64,000 bases of DNA from Flammeovirgaceae bacterium (GTDB lineage: Bacteria; Bacteroidota; Bacteroidia; Cytophagales; Cyclobacteriaceae): positions 1-64,000 of the forward strand of contig JAIYCV010000041.1 in NCBI GenBank assembly GCA_027487845.1, written 5' to 3'. Under the pieces are notes generated by a model that saw only the letters and a list, made by a program, of their open reading frames with translations, was not told the origin of the DNA and did not search any database. The position numbers and the translations under genes were made by a program. Shown here one piece after another: positions 7,806 to 18,162 of this stretch (positions within the stretch are counted from its first letter, which is position 1; each line of letters opens with the position of its first letter).

Positions 7806-7882
7806 GAGTTAGAAGCTGCGAGCCACGAGTCAGCCAGATCAGACTCGAAGCTAGAAGCTAAAAGCTCGTGGCTTAGTTTAGT
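7806..7882. repeat. Heptanucleotide repeat tract, tesA/ybbA gap
   Basis: Eleven 7-bp units in register, including AAGCTAG-AAGCTAA-AAGCTCG and GAGCCAC-GAGTCAG. Outer parts are also inverted (AGCCACGAG / CTCGTGGCT), so it can fold. Confidence 0.8.
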
Positions 7883-7983
7883 TTTTCGAATATAAAGGAT
7901 TAGTTTTAAGATCGCGAATGTTAACAAAGTTTCTGGTCGTGGAATCGGGTTCACCGCTTATAATGGCTGGCAGCGTCTAAATT

Positions 7984-8676
7984 ATGAACGATATTGTTTT
8001 AAAAGCCGAGGCCCTCACCAAAACCTACACTTCTGCCGAAAGGCAACTCACTGTATTGGATGAGGTCTCCTTTGAGGTGGCCCAGGGCAATACGCTTTCT
8101 ATTATTGGCCCTTCGGGCAGTGGAAAAACCACTCTGTTAGGTTTATGTGCCGGGCTGGATGTGCCGAGTAGTGGCATCATTTCGCTGATGGGGCTTAAGT
8201 TAAATGCCATGAGTGAGGACGACCGCGCCTACGTGCGCAATCAGTACGTGGGGTTTGTGTTCCAGAATTTTCAGTTGCTACAAACGCTTACCGCGCTCGA
8301 AAATGTAATGGTGCCGTTGGAGTTGCGAGGAGAAAAGAATATTACCGTCAAAGCACAGCACCTGCTCGATAGGGTAGGGCTGGGTGGCCGATTTAACCAT
8401 TACCCATCGCAGCTATCGGGTGGTGAGCAGCAGCGAGTGGCATTGGCCAGGGCTTTTATCACGTCACCTAAAATTCTATTTGCGGATGAGCCGACTGGCA
8501 ATTTAGATGGAGAAAACGCGGCATTGATAGAGGAACTTTTGTTTGGCATGAATCGCGAAGAGAAAACAACGTTGGTGTTGGTTACGCATAACTTGGAACT
8601 GGCGGCCAAAACCGAACGCGTGTTGCGAATGAAAGGCGGCAAACTGGTAGAAGATTCAATCACTGCCTTGCCATGA
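7984..8676 (+). CDS. ybbA: ABC transporter ATPase, YbbA/LolD type
   Basis: 230 residues with all ATPase motifs: Walker A GPSGSGKTT near 41, Q-loop FQNFQLLQ, signature [14 protein letters not shown] near 138, Walker [13 protein letters not shown], and switch His in LVTHN. It is of the MacB/LolD/YbbA class that powers FtsX-type permeases rather than solute transport. Its stop overlaps the ybbP start by 4 bp (ATGA), so the two are translationally coupled. The divergent tesA neighbour makes YbbA the best name; the family's substrate is not settled. Confidence 0.9.
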   Translation: MNDIVLKAEALTKTYTSAERQLTVLDEVSFEVAQGNTLSIIGPSGSGKTTLLGLCAGLDVPSSGIISLMGLKLNAMSEDDRAYVRNQYVGFVFQNFQLLQTLTALENVMVPLELRGEKNITVKAQHLLDRVGLGGRFNHYPSQLSGGEQQRVALARAFITSPKILFADEPTGNLDGENAALIEELLFGMNREEKTTLVLVTHNLELAAKTERVLRMKGGKLVEDSITALP

Positions 8677-11240
8677 TTGAGTATCGTATTAAAGTAGCAA
8701 GGCCGCTGAAAAATATTTTCACCGATGCGTGGGTATGGCGAATGGCCTTGCGTGATGCACGCCACAACTTCTCGCGGTTGTTTCTTTTTGCGGCTTCACT
8801 CATCACAGGCATTGCAGCCGTGGTGGCCATAGGCTCCATTAATTATTCCATTCAGCGCGACCTTGACAAAAATGCGAAAGAATTGCTGGGTGCTGATTTG
8901 GTGATCAACAGCAGTAAGAAGATCGATTCCAACCTGTTGAAACTACTAGATTCTACCAACACCGAGAAAGCTTTTGATGCCGACATGGCTTCGATGGTGT
9001 TGTTTTTACACAACCAACAATCGCGGCTGATAAAACTCACCGCGCTAAAAGGTAATTTTCCGTTTTATGGCAAGCTGGAAACAAAACCAGCGAATGCCTA
9101 CGCATTAATGAAGTCCGGCAAGTTCGCTTTGTTAGACGAATCGCTGGCCACGCAATACGAAGTAAGCACGAACGATTCCATTAAAGTAGGTAACACCATC
9201 TTTAAGGTGGCAGGAGTGGTTACTAAAATACCCGGTGGCGGTGGGTTTACTTCCACCATATCACCTTCCGTTTACATTTCGATGGATGTATTGGATTCTA
9301 CTGGTTTGGTTCAGTTTGGCAGCAGGGTAGGGTATAGTTTGTATCTTAAAACAAAGGAGGCCGACACGCAGGCAATTATTGACAAGCTGGAGCCCACACT
9401 GAAAAAGCTGAACTATACTTTTGAAACTGTAAAGAGCCGCAAAGAGGGGTTGGGTGACGCATTGAAATCCGTCTATCAGTTTTTTGCATTGCTTGCCTTT
9501 ATGGCGTTGTTACTTGGCTGCATTGGCGTAGCCAGCGCGGTGCATATCTATGCGAAGGAAAAGCGGGAAGAGGTAGCGTTACTTCGTTGTATTGGGTCAT
9601 CGGGTTGGCAAGCGTTTAACATCTATTTTATTCAGGTGTTTTGTGTGGGCTTGTTGGGAAGCGCAATAGGTTCGGCCCTAGGCATCGCTATACAACAAGT
9701 AATACCCATTGTGTTCAACGACTTTATTCCCGCTCAATTGCAATTTTCACTTTCGTGGGAAGCTCTGCTAGAAGGATTGTTGCTCGGTTCTATCATTTCC
9801 GTTTTGTTTACGATACTGCCGCTTATCTCGGTGCGATTTGTTCCGCCATTAAGCACGCTGAGAGCAGAAGTGAAGCAGGTAAAAGTAGTTTCTAAAACGC
9901 GTATGGTTGCCATTTTGCTGATTGTGCTCTTTCCGGTGTTGGCAGCTGCCTATCAGACGCAGAGTATCGTCACTGGCGCATTGTTTTCAATTGGATTGGC
10001 GGTGGTGTTAGCGGGCTTATATGGAATCGGGGCATTGTTGCTCTATTTATCCAGACGTTTTTTTCCACACCATGCAGCGTTTACCTTCCGCCATGCGTTA
10101 TCAAATCTTTTTAGGCCCAACAATCAGACCCGCGTGCTAGTGGTGGCCATCGGTCTCGGAGCATTTATTCTCGCTACACTAAACATCATCCAGAATAGCC
10201 TATTAAATCAGGTGGAGTTTCAAGGAGGTAAAAACCAATCGAATACGATCTTGTTCGATATTCAACCAAAGCAGAAAGAAGGCGTGTTGCAATTAATTAA
10301 AGGCACTGGTTTGCCGATGAACCAAGTGGTGCCGATGGTAACCTGTAGGCTGGCGGAAGTGAAAGGTAAATCGGTGGAGACAATTTTGAATGACAGCACC
10401 GACAAAAGGCCAGAATGGGCCGTATCGCGAGAGTACCGAGTTACTTATAGAGACAGCCTCACCAAGCCTGAAACGTTGTTGGAAGGAAAACTTCAACGTT
10501 TTGAAAAAGGGCAAAAAGATTCAGTTTTTGTTACTATTTCGGAGGCCATGCATGAAACCCTAGAAGTAAACCTGGGTGATTCACTTGTGTTTGATATTCA
10601 AGGCGTGCCGATTAAGACCTTCATTAGTGGAATAAGAAAAGTAGAATGGTCTAGCGACCCTCCAAATTTCATTTTTGTTTTTCCTTCTGGCGTGTTGGAA
10701 AATGCCCCTCAAATTTGGGTAGCCACCACTCGTATAGAAGATGCGGTTGTTTCAAGTAAGTTCCAACAACAGTTGGTAACACGGTTTTCAAACGTGTCGC
10801 TAGTAGACCTGCGTCTGATTTTGAATACGGTAAACAAACTCTTCTCTAAAGTGGCTGTTGCCATTCGGTTTCTATCTATGTTTAGCATCATTACAGGAAT
10901 GATTGTACTAGCTGGCACGGTATCAAACAGCAAATTTGTGCGCATGAAGGAATATGTTTTGTTGCGGACGATTGGCGCACGCACCAAGCAAATTTCTGCC
11001 ATCACGTTAATAGAATATGCCTACCTCGGTTTTTTTGCCGCCATGGCGGGCGTTGTGCTTTCGTTAGGCGCTGGTTGGTTATTGACTTTCTTTTTCTTTA
11101 AAATACAATTTAGTGTGAATGCAGCAGAACTTCTGTTAGTTACTCTTGGTGTCATTTCACTCACTGTTGTTATTGGTTGGCTTAATTCGCGTTCCGTTAT
11201 TTCTACGCCACCGTTGCAGGTGCTAAGAAAAGAAGCTTGA
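8673..11240 (+). CDS. ybbP: FtsX-like permease, YbbP type
   Basis: 855 residues, near the usual length for YbbP. A membrane segment at about 33-53 is followed by a large periplasmic domain. Two FtsX cores follow (AFMALLLGCIGVASAVHIYA near 270 with later helices, and SMFSIITGMIVLAGTVSNSKF near 735 with the last two helices), with extra helices between. It forms the membrane part of a complex with YbbA and probably handles a lipid or lipoprotein-like substrate at the inner membrane. It converges on the MBOAT gene with only 2 bp between stops. Confidence 0.88.
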   Translation: MIEYRIKVARPLKNIFTDAWVWRMALRDARHNFSRLFLFAASLITGIAAVVAIGSINYSIQRDLDKNAKELLGADLVINSSKKIDSNLLKLLDSTNTEKAFDADMASMVLFLHNQQSRLIKLTALKGNFPFYGKLETKPANAYALMKSGKFALLDESLATQYEVSTNDSIKVGNTIFKVAGVVTKIPGGGGFTSTISPSVYISMDVLDSTGLVQFGSRVGYSLYLKTKEADTQAIIDKLEPTLKKLNYTFETVKSRKEGLGDALKSVYQFFALLAFMALLLGCIGVASAVHIYAKEKREEVALLRCIGSSGWQAFNIYFIQVFCVGLLGSAIGSALGIAIQQVIPIVFNDFIPAQLQFSLSWEALLEGLLLGSIISVLFTILPLISVRFVPPLSTLRAEVKQVKVVSKTRMVAILLIVLFPVLAAAYQTQSIVTGALFSIGLAVVLAGLYGIGALLLYLSRRFFPHHAAFTFRHALSNLFRPNNQTRVLVVAIGLGAFILATLNIIQNSLLNQVEFQGGKNQSNTILFDIQPKQKEGVLQLIKGTGLPMNQVVPMVTCRLAEVKGKSVETILNDSTDKRPEWAVSREYRVTYRDSLTKPETLLEGKLQRFEKGQKDSVFVTISEAMHETLEVNLGDSLVFDIQGVPIKTFISGIRKVEWSSDPPNFIFVFPSGVLENAPQIWVATTRIEDAVVSSKFQQQLVTRFSNVSLVDLRLILNTVNKLFSKVAVAIRFLSMFSIITGMIVLAGTVSNSKFVRMKEYVLLRTIGARTKQISAITLIEYAYLGFFAAMAGVVLSLGAGWLLTFFFFKIQFSVNAAELLLVTLGVISLTVVIGWLNSRSVISTPPLQVLRKEA

Positions 11241-11242
11241 TT

Positions 11243-12748
11243 CTAAAACTGAAAGTAAATAAAAGGCTGTATACCGGCCGACTTCGTTTGCATTACGAAT
11301 ACAATCACGAGCAAGAGAAATGCAGTTTTACCAACTAGTGGAATGTTAGTAAACCATTGCTGTGATTTCAATTCAACACTTCTCGGTATGAAATGAAGTA
11401 AATAACCTAGTAGCATCAGTGCTACCGTGGTTCGATATCCACGCAGAAAATCAACTAAAACATGGGGTTTAAACTGCGTGGTTATCTGAACTATTACTTC
11501 CCACGCGTTTTCCATTGTTGTTGCTCGAAAAAATATCCAACAGAAGCAGACAAAGTGAAACGTAACAAGTAGGCTAAGTAGGTTTATTAGAAAATTCTCC
11601 TTTACTATAAATTTTGAATTCAATCCTGTAAAGAATTTGTGCACAGCAAGCCCGATGCCATGCAGGGCACCCCATACAATAAAACGAAATGCAGCCCCGT
11701 GCCACAAGCCACCCAATACCATGGTGATGAATAAATTGAAATAGGTTCTTAGTTTGCCTTTTCGATTTCCGCCCAACGAGATATAGAGGTAATCTTTTAA
11801 CCAGGTAGACAATGACATATGCCATCGTCTCCAAAACTCAGTAATATTTTTTGATTGGTAGGGCGAATCGAAATTAAGGCAGAACTCAAACCCTAGCAGC
11901 AACGCGATACCGATGGCCATATCAGAGTATCCCGAAAAATCGCAATAGATTTGTAACGCATACCCATAAACGGCAAAGAGATTCTCTAATCCAGTATAGA
12001 GCGTTGGCGCGTCAAAAATTCTATCTACAAAGTTTAAACTTATGTAGTTGGAAATGATAGCTTTTTTAAAGAGGCCTGTGCAGATAAGGTAGATACCTCG
12101 GCCAAACATTTCTTTGGATACAAATGTGGGTTTGTAAATCTGGGGTATAAAATCTGCTGCCCTTACGATAGGCCCTGCAACCAACTGAGGAAAAAAGGAA
12201 ACAAAAAAGGCGTAATCTAAGATGTTATCAACGGGCTTTAACGTGCCTCGATAAATATCAATTGTATAACTCAGCGATTGAAAAGTGAAGAATGAAACGC
12301 CCACAGGTAAAAATATATCCAGCGGTTCAAACGCCAAACCCGCGCCCAGGCTAAATAACTCATGGATAAAGTTGGTGTATTTGAAGTAACCGAGCAATCC
12401 TAAGTTTACAATCAAGCTAACCACTAGCACGAATAGTTTTTTTGATTTCTCTTTTGAATAGAAGATCAGGTTAGCCAACAAATAGTCGATAAGGGTTGAA
12501 GCTATTAAAATGAGAAAGTAAATACCACTTGATTTGTAATAGAAATACAGCGAGAACAGTGTTACAAAAGTCAATTTGGCACGGTGAGTTTTACTCAGCA
12601 ACGTGTAGATGCAAAGAAAGCCAAGAAACAGGAACAGGAAAAAGCCGCTGTTAAAGATGAGCGGCTCATCTTTGTGATACAAAAATTGATCAAAGACTTT
12701 ATGGATGTCGAAAGAGAACATAGTCATTGTAAGCTTTGATGAACGCAT
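11243..12748 (-). CDS. MBOAT family O-acyltransferase (cluster 1)
   Basis: 501 residues, about ten membrane segments. It has the AlgI/DltB-like core: YCDFSGYSDMAIG, NITEFWRRWHMSLSTWLKDYLY, and the active-site His in GGLWHGAAFRFIVWG. Such enzymes carry acyl (usually acetyl) groups across the inner membrane for a partner esterase/transferase. The start at 12748 overlaps the previous gene by 50 bp; ATGs at codons 8 and 10 would reduce the overlap. It is last in a three-gene operon behind two SGNH proteins, so acetylation of an envelope or secreted polysaccharide is the likely job. The polymer cannot be named. Confidence 0.92.
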   Translation of the reverse strand: MRSSKLTMTMFSFDIHKVFDQFLYHKDEPLIFNSGFFLFLFLGFLCIYTLLSKTHRAKLTFVTLFSLYFYYKSSGIYFLILIASTLIDYLLANLIFYSKEKSKKLFVLVVSLIVNLGLLGYFKYTNFIHELFSLGAGLAFEPLDIFLPVGVSFFTFQSLSYTIDIYRGTLKPVDNILDYAFFVSFFPQLVAGPIVRAADFIPQIYKPTFVSKEMFGRGIYLICTGLFKKAIISNYISLNFVDRIFDAPTLYTGLENLFAVYGYALQIYCDFSGYSDMAIGIALLLGFEFCLNFDSPYQSKNITEFWRRWHMSLSTWLKDYLYISLGGNRKGKLRTYFNLFITMVLGGLWHGAAFRFIVWGALHGIGLAVHKFFTGLNSKFIVKENFLINLLSLLVTFHFVCFCWIFFRATTMENAWEVIVQITTQFKPHVLVDFLRGYRTTVALMLLGYLLHFIPRSVELKSQQWFTNIPLVGKTAFLLLVIVFVMQTKSAGIQPFIYFQF

Positions 12749-13946
12749 GATACATCATATTGCCTTGCAGTCGATAGCCTGCTGTGCTAAAATGAACTCC
12801 ATCTGCACGCAGGTAATTTGCCTTTTTCCATTTATCTGCAGAGTGCTTGCCTCCTCCAGCTTCATACAAATCGAAATAAGCAATTTTGTTTTTATCGGCA
12901 TAATCGATTATTTTTTTTCGTACTAAGTCAATCCCGGGATTTCGTTTTGTTTTTTTCTTGTAAGAATCGGAAGGGGTGGTCAACAAAAACTGGGCTTGGG
13001 GGTTAGCTCGTTTTAATTTATTTACCAATGAATCGATGTGTTCGCTTAAATGTGGATCGGAGTAAGGGTATTCTAGTGCCTCGTTTGTTCCAAGAGAGAT
13101 GATAAACAAATCGGGATTAAGAGCTGCCGTTTGATCTGCAAAATAATGTGCAGAAAGGTAGTGACGGTACTTAGCGCTGTTTACGCCAATAGAATGATAG
13201 ACTACACCCGATTTTTCATTTTCGAGGTTGACACCGAATATCACCGCTTGGTTCTGTGTGTTGATTGATTGAAGTGCTTTTATAGTAACTTGATTTGTGC
13301 GCAGCGGTAGCAGCACTTTAGAGGTATTGGATTGCTCAAAAGTATAGGGGCCAATAAATGCTACATCTTGGTTTATTGAATCTTTGATAACGAAGTTATA
13401 GCTTCTACTGTCCTTCAGATAAAAAAGGGTAAGTCGGTCAAATCGGTAATCTAGGGAAGGAAAATTTGAAGTTTTAATGGTTAATGTTGCTTCTTTATCC
13501 GCTGTCTTTAATGCCGCTCCTGAAATCCCAATGGGTGTTGTTGTGTCAGGGTTTATAATTCTGTTTACGTCCCATGTTGTTCCCGATGAAGAGGTGATGC
13601 CAAAGGCTTCGTTTGTTCTTGCCAGCTTCCACGGAAAAACCAATCCTCTGCCTCCGTTTCCGAAATCGAGATTAAAATTTTGCCGCAGAGCGCCACTTAA
13701 AAAATCGGCTTGAATATGAGAATCACCGATTTGAATAATATTCAATCTCACTTTTTTCTGGGCGCGCAGTTGATAAAGTTTTTCAAAAAATTCTGATAGA
13801 GAAGTAGCGTTGTGTATAATTGCATCTTCCTCCTGAACTAGCTTTGCTTTATCGTCTAATCGAAATGCAATAGTATCTTGCGCGAAGCAGCCGAATCCAT
13901 ATAGAATTGTAAGGATGGCGAGTAGTACCGTTCGAACCTTAATCAT
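12699..13946 (-). CDS. Exported SGNH/GDSL-family protein, partner of MBOAT
   Basis: 415 residues. A signal peptide (TVLLAILTILYGFGCFAQ) exports it. SGNH elements are IIQIGDSHIQADFLSG with the nucleophile Ser, GGRGLVFP, ISLGTNEALEY and ADGVHFSTAGYRLQG with Asp and His. In PatA/PatB-like and alginate acetylation systems such a protein receives the acyl group exported by an MBOAT and places it on the polymer. It overlaps its upstream neighbour by 8 bp and the MBOAT gene by up to 50 bp, a tight operon. Confidence 0.85.
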   Translation of the reverse strand: MIKVRTVLLAILTILYGFGCFAQDTIAFRLDDKAKLVQEEDAIIHNATSLSEFFEKLYQLRAQKKVRLNIIQIGDSHIQADFLSGALRQNFNLDFGNGGRGLVFPWKLARTNEAFGITSSSGTTWDVNRIINPDTTTPIGISGAALKTADKEATLTIKTSNFPSLDYRFDRLTLFYLKDSRSYNFVIKDSINQDVAFIGPYTFEQSNTSKVLLPLRTNQVTIKALQSINTQNQAVIFGVNLENEKSGVVYHSIGVNSAKYRHYLSAHYFADQTAALNPDLFIISLGTNEALEYPYSDPHLSEHIDSLVNKLKRANPQAQFLLTTPSDSYKKKTKRNPGIDLVRKKIIDYADKNKIAYFDLYEAGGGKHSADKWKKANYLRADGVHFSTAGYRLQGNMMYHAFIKAYNDYVLFRHP

Positions 13947-15270
13947 AATTTTTCTTCTCCAGCAATAACGCGTCTGCTAATAATTTGGCGATTTTTCTAC
14001 CTCCCCAGTAATTTAAGTGCGTGTAGTCTTTTGCGCCCATAGCAGGCTTTGCATTGACAAACTTGACCATACTATTTTTTCCACCCATGGCACTGTACAC
14101 ATCCCAAAAAGCAATTTTGCTTTTCTTTGCTAGCTGACGTTGTGCGTTAACCATAACCGGTATTGCGGGAATCGTTTCAAATGTGCCATTTTGATTGCTG
14201 CTTCTGTCGCTTACGCTTAACAATAAAAAACTGGCAGAGGGAAAGCTCTCTTTTAATCGATTGATCACAGTATTCATTCGCTCGACATACCATCCGTAGC
14301 CAGCAGTATCTGACTCATGTACTACGTTAAGGCCGTATTGAAGGATGATCAACTTATATTCACGAAATGCATTAAACTGCTTATGTTCTGTTGGCTCAAT
14401 TTGGTATAGGCCAATTCCTGAATTTCCTCTCATCGCAAAGTTATCGACATATACACCCGTGCTTTCTTCAAAGCTGGTGCCATATACTTGAATACTATCG
14501 GAAGGTGGAAATCGAAATTTGATGGATTGAATATTGTCGTGGGTTAAAGTGAACTCCTGAAGAACATTGTTGGCGTCAAAAGATTGGCTCAGTGAAAGTG
14601 TGTCATTGATCAAGTACTCAAAGCGCGAGTTTATCTGATTCTTTAAATATAGCTTTACGCTATGGAGGCTAAAGGTTCGCCCTTTTAGCGCGGGCTTGTA
14701 CTCTACTTCATTTGCTTCTAATGGAAGAAAGCAATAACCTGAAGTTCCCAGCGCAGTTTTTGGGCTTCTTTCGCCCACAATGGACAGTGTTTTCCAGTTC
14801 GAAAAGTTATGTTGAATCGTAGTACGAAACTTTGACACCTCTGAAGTGATGGGCACAAACCCAACTCCCCGGCCGCCATACAACCGTTGCAGCGTATCTC
14901 GAAAATTCGCGCATAATATGTCACCCTCTATAAATGAATCTCCAAAAAAGGCAATTCTAACGGCTTGATTTTTAGTGTTTCGGATGCCCTGAAAAAACGA
15001 TCTTAACGCACTCTTGTCGGCACTATAATCTTCAATGCCACTGCGGAATTTTTCTTTATTTATCAGCAAAGAATCTTTCAAAAGTGAATCCGATTTGATC
15101 GGCTCTATAATAACCAACTTTTCTTCCTTATCGGGTTCAATATCGCTTACGATATTTATCTTTTTAATCTTAAAAGAACCGATCGAAAATTCACCGACAA
15201 GCGAAAGCACAACTAATGAAAGAATCGTTAGGAATAGGATTACAATAGATTGGGCTAGATAATTCTTCAA
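13939..15270 (-). CDS. Membrane-anchored SGNH-family protein, first gene of O-acylation operon
   Basis: 443 residues starting at TTG. A single N-terminal membrane segment (SIVILFLTILSLVVLSLVG) anchors a periplasmic domain. It shares the SGNH layout with the next gene: AFFGDSFIEGDI, GGRGVGFVP, ILQYGLNV in place of the usual Asn block, and a C-terminal DYTHLNYWGGRKIA. The two SGNH proteins look like paralogues with different anchoring. Whether both are catalytic is not clear. Confidence 0.8.
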   Translation of the reverse strand: MKNYLAQSIVILFLTILSLVVLSLVGEFSIGSFKIKKINIVSDIEPDKEEKLVIIEPIKSDSLLKDSLLINKEKFRSGIEDYSADKSALRSFFQGIRNTKNQAVRIAFFGDSFIEGDILCANFRDTLQRLYGGRGVGFVPITSEVSKFRTTIQHNFSNWKTLSIVGERSPKTALGTSGYCFLPLEANEVEYKPALKGRTFSLHSVKLYLKNQINSRFEYLINDTLSLSQSFDANNVLQEFTLTHDNIQSIKFRFPPSDSIQVYGTSFEESTGVYVDNFAMRGNSGIGLYQIEPTEHKQFNAFREYKLIILQYGLNVVHESDTAGYGWYVERMNTVINRLKESFPSASFLLLSVSDRSSNQNGTFETIPAIPVMVNAQRQLAKKSKIAFWDVYSAMGGKNSMVKFVNAKPAMGAKDYTHLNYWGGRKIAKLLADALLLEKKNYD

Positions 15271-15438
15271 AACACAAACGCCAATGGCTCCGATTTAGCA
15301 TTAATAACCTTACTTGTAATCACAGCTTGGATTTACAATAGATGTATATAAAACTTCGAAAGATAGCTGGAAAACTGAAAAAAGCAGTAAAACACGGTCC
15401 ATATTATAAGGGGCTGGTATTCTGAACCCAAGAAGTCG

Positions 15439-15446
15439 TAAATTTG
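15439..15446 (+). promoter_or_regulatory. Candidate -7 element of ribBA
   Basis: TAAATTTG matches TAnnTTTG and lies 20 bp before the ribBA ATG. No clear TTG at the -33 position, so this is tentative. The 196-bp upstream gap (15271-15466) shows no FMN riboswitch that I can recognise. Confidence 0.35.
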
Positions 15447-15466
15447 TTGATTGAAAAAACAACATC

Positions 15467-16687
15467 ATGAGCGAAAAGATACGACTGGATAGCATTGAGG
15501 AAGCCCTTGAAGACATTAAGAATGGAAAAGTGATTGTGGTGGTAGATGATGAAGATCGTGAAAACGAAGGCGATTTTATTTGCGCTGCCGAAACCATAAC
15601 CCCTGAAATAGTGAACTTTATGGCTACTCACGGGAGGGGGCTGATTTGCGCACCGCTTGTGGAAAGCCGCTGCGAAGAACTTGGCCTGGATTTAATGGTG
15701 GGAAAAAATACTGCCGCCTTCGAAACTCCGTTTACAGTATCGGTTGATTTGATTGGACATGGTTGCACAACGGGGATTTCCGCATCGGATCGTTTCAAAA
15801 CAATCAAAGCGTTGGTTGATCCAGAAACCGATCCTGCAGAGTTGGGAAAACCGGGTCATATATTTCCGCTGAAAGCGAAAAAGGAGGGGGTGTTACGAAG
15901 AGCGGGTCATACCGAAGCGGCCATTGATTTTGCTCGCCTTGCGGGATTTAGGCCAGCAGGGGTATTGGTAGAAATTTTGAATGAAGATGGCACTATGGCA
16001 CGGCTTCCAGAGTTGCGCTTAGTAGCCGATCGCTTTCAGTTGAAGCTAGTTACCATTAAAGATCTCATTGCGTATCGCATGAAGAAAGAGTCGCAAATTA
16101 AACGGCAAGTAGATGTTAATATGCCCACTGAATTTGGTGACTTCAAACTGGCTGCTTTCGAACAGGTAAATACGGGCGAAGTGCATATGGCGTTGATGAA
16201 AGGAGAATGGGAGAAGGATGAGCCAGTGATGGTTCGTGTCCATTCTTCTTGCGTAACGGGTGACATTTTTGGCTCCTGCCGATGCGATTGCGGTCCACAG
16301 TTACATGCCGCCATGGCGATGGTGGAGCAAGAAGGGAAGGGCATTGTACTCTATATGAAGCAGGAAGGAAGGGGCATTGGCTTGTTAAATAAATTGAAAG
16401 CCTACCAATTGCAAGAGCAAGGCTTGGATACGGTGGAAGCGAACATCCAATTAGGTTTTGATATGGACAATCGCGACTATGGAATTGGGGCGCAAATACT
16501 GCATGAATTGGGAATTACAAAACTCCGGCTGATTACGAATAATCCAAAGAAGCGAGTGGGTTTGATGGGTTATGGCTTAGAAATAGTGGAAAACATCGCG
16601 ATCGAAATTATGCCTAACGCACACAATGAAAAGTATTTACTCACAAAGCGCGATAAAATGGGTCATACCATCTTAAAGAAGAAATGA
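15467..16687 (+). CDS. ribBA: Bifunctional DHBP synthase / GTP cyclohydrolase II
   Basis: 406 residues, the normal size of the fusion. The N-terminal RibB half (about 1-205) makes the 4-carbon riboflavin precursor from ribulose 5-phosphate ([31 protein letters not shown]). The C-terminal RibA half opens the GTP imidazole ring and has the zinc Cys set in [20 protein letters not shown] and the conserved [11 protein letters not shown] and NNPKKR. Both active sites appear intact. It overlaps the next gene by 4 bp. Confidence 0.97.
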   Translation: MSEKIRLDSIEEALEDIKNGKVIVVVDDEDRENEGDFICAAETITPEIVNFMATHGRGLICAPLVESRCEELGLDLMVGKNTAAFETPFTVSVDLIGHGCTTGISASDRFKTIKALVDPETDPAELGKPGHIFPLKAKKEGVLRRAGHTEAAIDFARLAGFRPAGVLVEILNEDGTMARLPELRLVADRFQLKLVTIKDLIAYRMKKESQIKRQVDVNMPTEFGDFKLAAFEQVNTGEVHMALMKGEWEKDEPVMVRVHSSCVTGDIFGSCRCDCGPQLHAAMAMVEQEGKGIVLYMKQEGRGIGLLNKLKAYQLQEQGLDTVEANIQLGFDMDNRDYGIGAQILHELGITKLRLITNNPKKRVGLMGYGLEIVENIAIEIMPNAHNEKYLLTKRDKMGHTILKKK

Positions 16688-17373
16688 AAGAGAAAAAAAT
16701 GAACAGTATCAATCGGGAAGAACAGCAAAGATATTGCGCTGCTAGCCTCCGCGCTTTGTGCTGCTTAGTTTTTTTGTTTCTTTTTGTTTCAACGTCTCCG
16801 TTGCCAGCTCAAATTTATCAAACCCAGGAAAAATTCGCGTTTGAATTTTGGCACGAAGGTAAAGTGGTATTAGATGGCGGAGATACGTTGAGAGGGAAGC
16901 TTCAGTATAACATGCAAACGGAGTTAGTGCAGCTCCAAACCAACCAAAAGCTAGAAACATTGACTCCACGTAAAGTAGTTTTCTTTGAGATCTTTGATCA
17001 AACCGTAAATCGCTATCGGCAATTCTATTCATTGCCTTTTGCCTTGACTGGGCAGTACAAAGCGCCTGTTTTTTTTGAGCTACTCACCGAAGGTAAATTA
17101 ACGCTTTTGTCTAGAGAGAAATTAGAATATAAAACGTATTCCTCTTTCTACGTCTACGGAACCTACACTCGGTTAGTATTGACAAATCTCTACTACCTGT
17201 TGAAAGAGAATGGAACTATCCAAGAATTTAACGGCAAACGCAATGATTTTTATGAACTTATGGGAAGTAAAAAAGATGAAGTTGAAAAATATGCAAAGGC
17301 AAACAGACTAGACTTTGCAAATAAGTATAATGTAGTTCGAATAATTGAATACTATAACTCTTTGATAAAATAG
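16684..17373 (+). CDS. Exported protein of unknown function
   Basis: 229 residues. A basic N-terminus followed by [23 protein letters not shown] is a signal peptide with a likely cut after Ala-Gln. The mature part is beta-rich ([42 protein letters not shown]). I do not recognise the family. Its ATG overlaps the ribBA stop, and surE follows after 5 bp, so it is probably co-transcribed with them, but the neighbours do not reveal its role. Confidence 0.75.
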   Translation: MKEKKMNSINREEQQRYCAASLRALCCLVFLFLFVSTSPLPAQIYQTQEKFAFEFWHEGKVVLDGGDTLRGKLQYNMQTELVQLQTNQKLETLTPRKVVFFEIFDQTVNRYRQFYSLPFALTGQYKAPVFFELLTEGKLTLLSREKLEYKTYSSFYVYGTYTRLVLTNLYYLLKENGTIQEFNGKRNDFYELMGSKKDEVEKYAKANRLDFANKYNVVRIIEYYNSLIK

Positions 17374-17378
17374 CAACC

Positions 17379-18161
17379 ATGATAAAGCCGTTAATACTTG
17401 TTTCAAATGACGATGGAATTACCTCGAAAGGGATCAAAAGCCTGGTTGACGTAGTGAAGAAAATTGGCGATGTGATTGTGGTGGCACCCAACAGTCCGCA
17501 ATCGGGTAAAGGGCACGCTATTACCGTGGGCGAGTCGTTAAGGTTAGAAGAAAACACAACGCTATTCGAAAATGTTCGGGCGTATGAATGTTCGGGCACA
17601 CCAGCCGATTGTGTGAAAATGGCAAGGCATTTTGTGCTGAAAGATGAACGGCAACCAGATATTATTGTTTCGGGAATAAATCATGGTAGCAATACCTCTA
17701 TCAGCGTGTTGTATTCAGGTACAATGTCAGCAGCCATTGAAGGTGCCATAGAAGGCACACCCGCCATCGGGTTTTCGCTTTGCGATTATGGTTCGGATGC
17801 AGATTTTTCGCACACACTTCCTTATATCGAAAAATTGGTGCGTCAGGTGTTGGAGAAGGGGCTGCCAAAAGGAGTTGCCCTAAACGTCAATTTTCCAAAG
17901 AAAAAATCAGAGCCATTTAAGGGAATTCGAATTTGCCGGCAGGCGAATGCAAAATGGGTGGAAGAATTTGACCAACGCTTTGATCCGTATAACAGGCCCT
18001 ATTTTTGGATGACGGGCAAGTTCGTTAATTTTGATAAGGGAGAGGACAACGATGAATGGGCAATCGCCAACAATTACATTTCTGTTGTTCCATGTCAGTT
18101 TGATTTAACAGCTCATCAGGCAATACCAGTTTTGAATGAGGAGTGGGAGATATTGAACTAG
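17379..18161 (+). CDS. surE: 5'/3'-nucleotidase SurE
   Basis: 260 residues. The metal-binding SNDDGITSKGI opens the protein, and VVAPNSPQSGKGHAIT, ECSGTPADCVK, SGINHGSN and YSGTMSAAIEGAIEGTPAIGFS are standard SurE blocks. It removes phosphate from nucleoside monophosphates. It converges on priA with a single base between stops. Confidence 0.96.
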   Translation: MIKPLILVSNDDGITSKGIKSLVDVVKKIGDVIVVAPNSPQSGKGHAITVGESLRLEENTTLFENVRAYECSGTPADCVKMARHFVLKDERQPDIIVSGINHGSNTSISVLYSGTMSAAIEGAIEGTPAIGFSLCDYGSDADFSHTLPYIEKLVRQVLEKGLPKGVALNVNFPKKKSEPFKGIRICRQANAKWVEEFDQRFDPYNRPYFWMTGKFVNFDKGEDNDEWAIANNYISVVPCQFDLTAHQAIPVLNEEWEILN

Positions 18162-18162
18162 T

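Noticed and set aside
15271-15466. FMN riboswitch upstream of ribBA
   Set aside because: None of the conserved RFN words or paired arms could be found.
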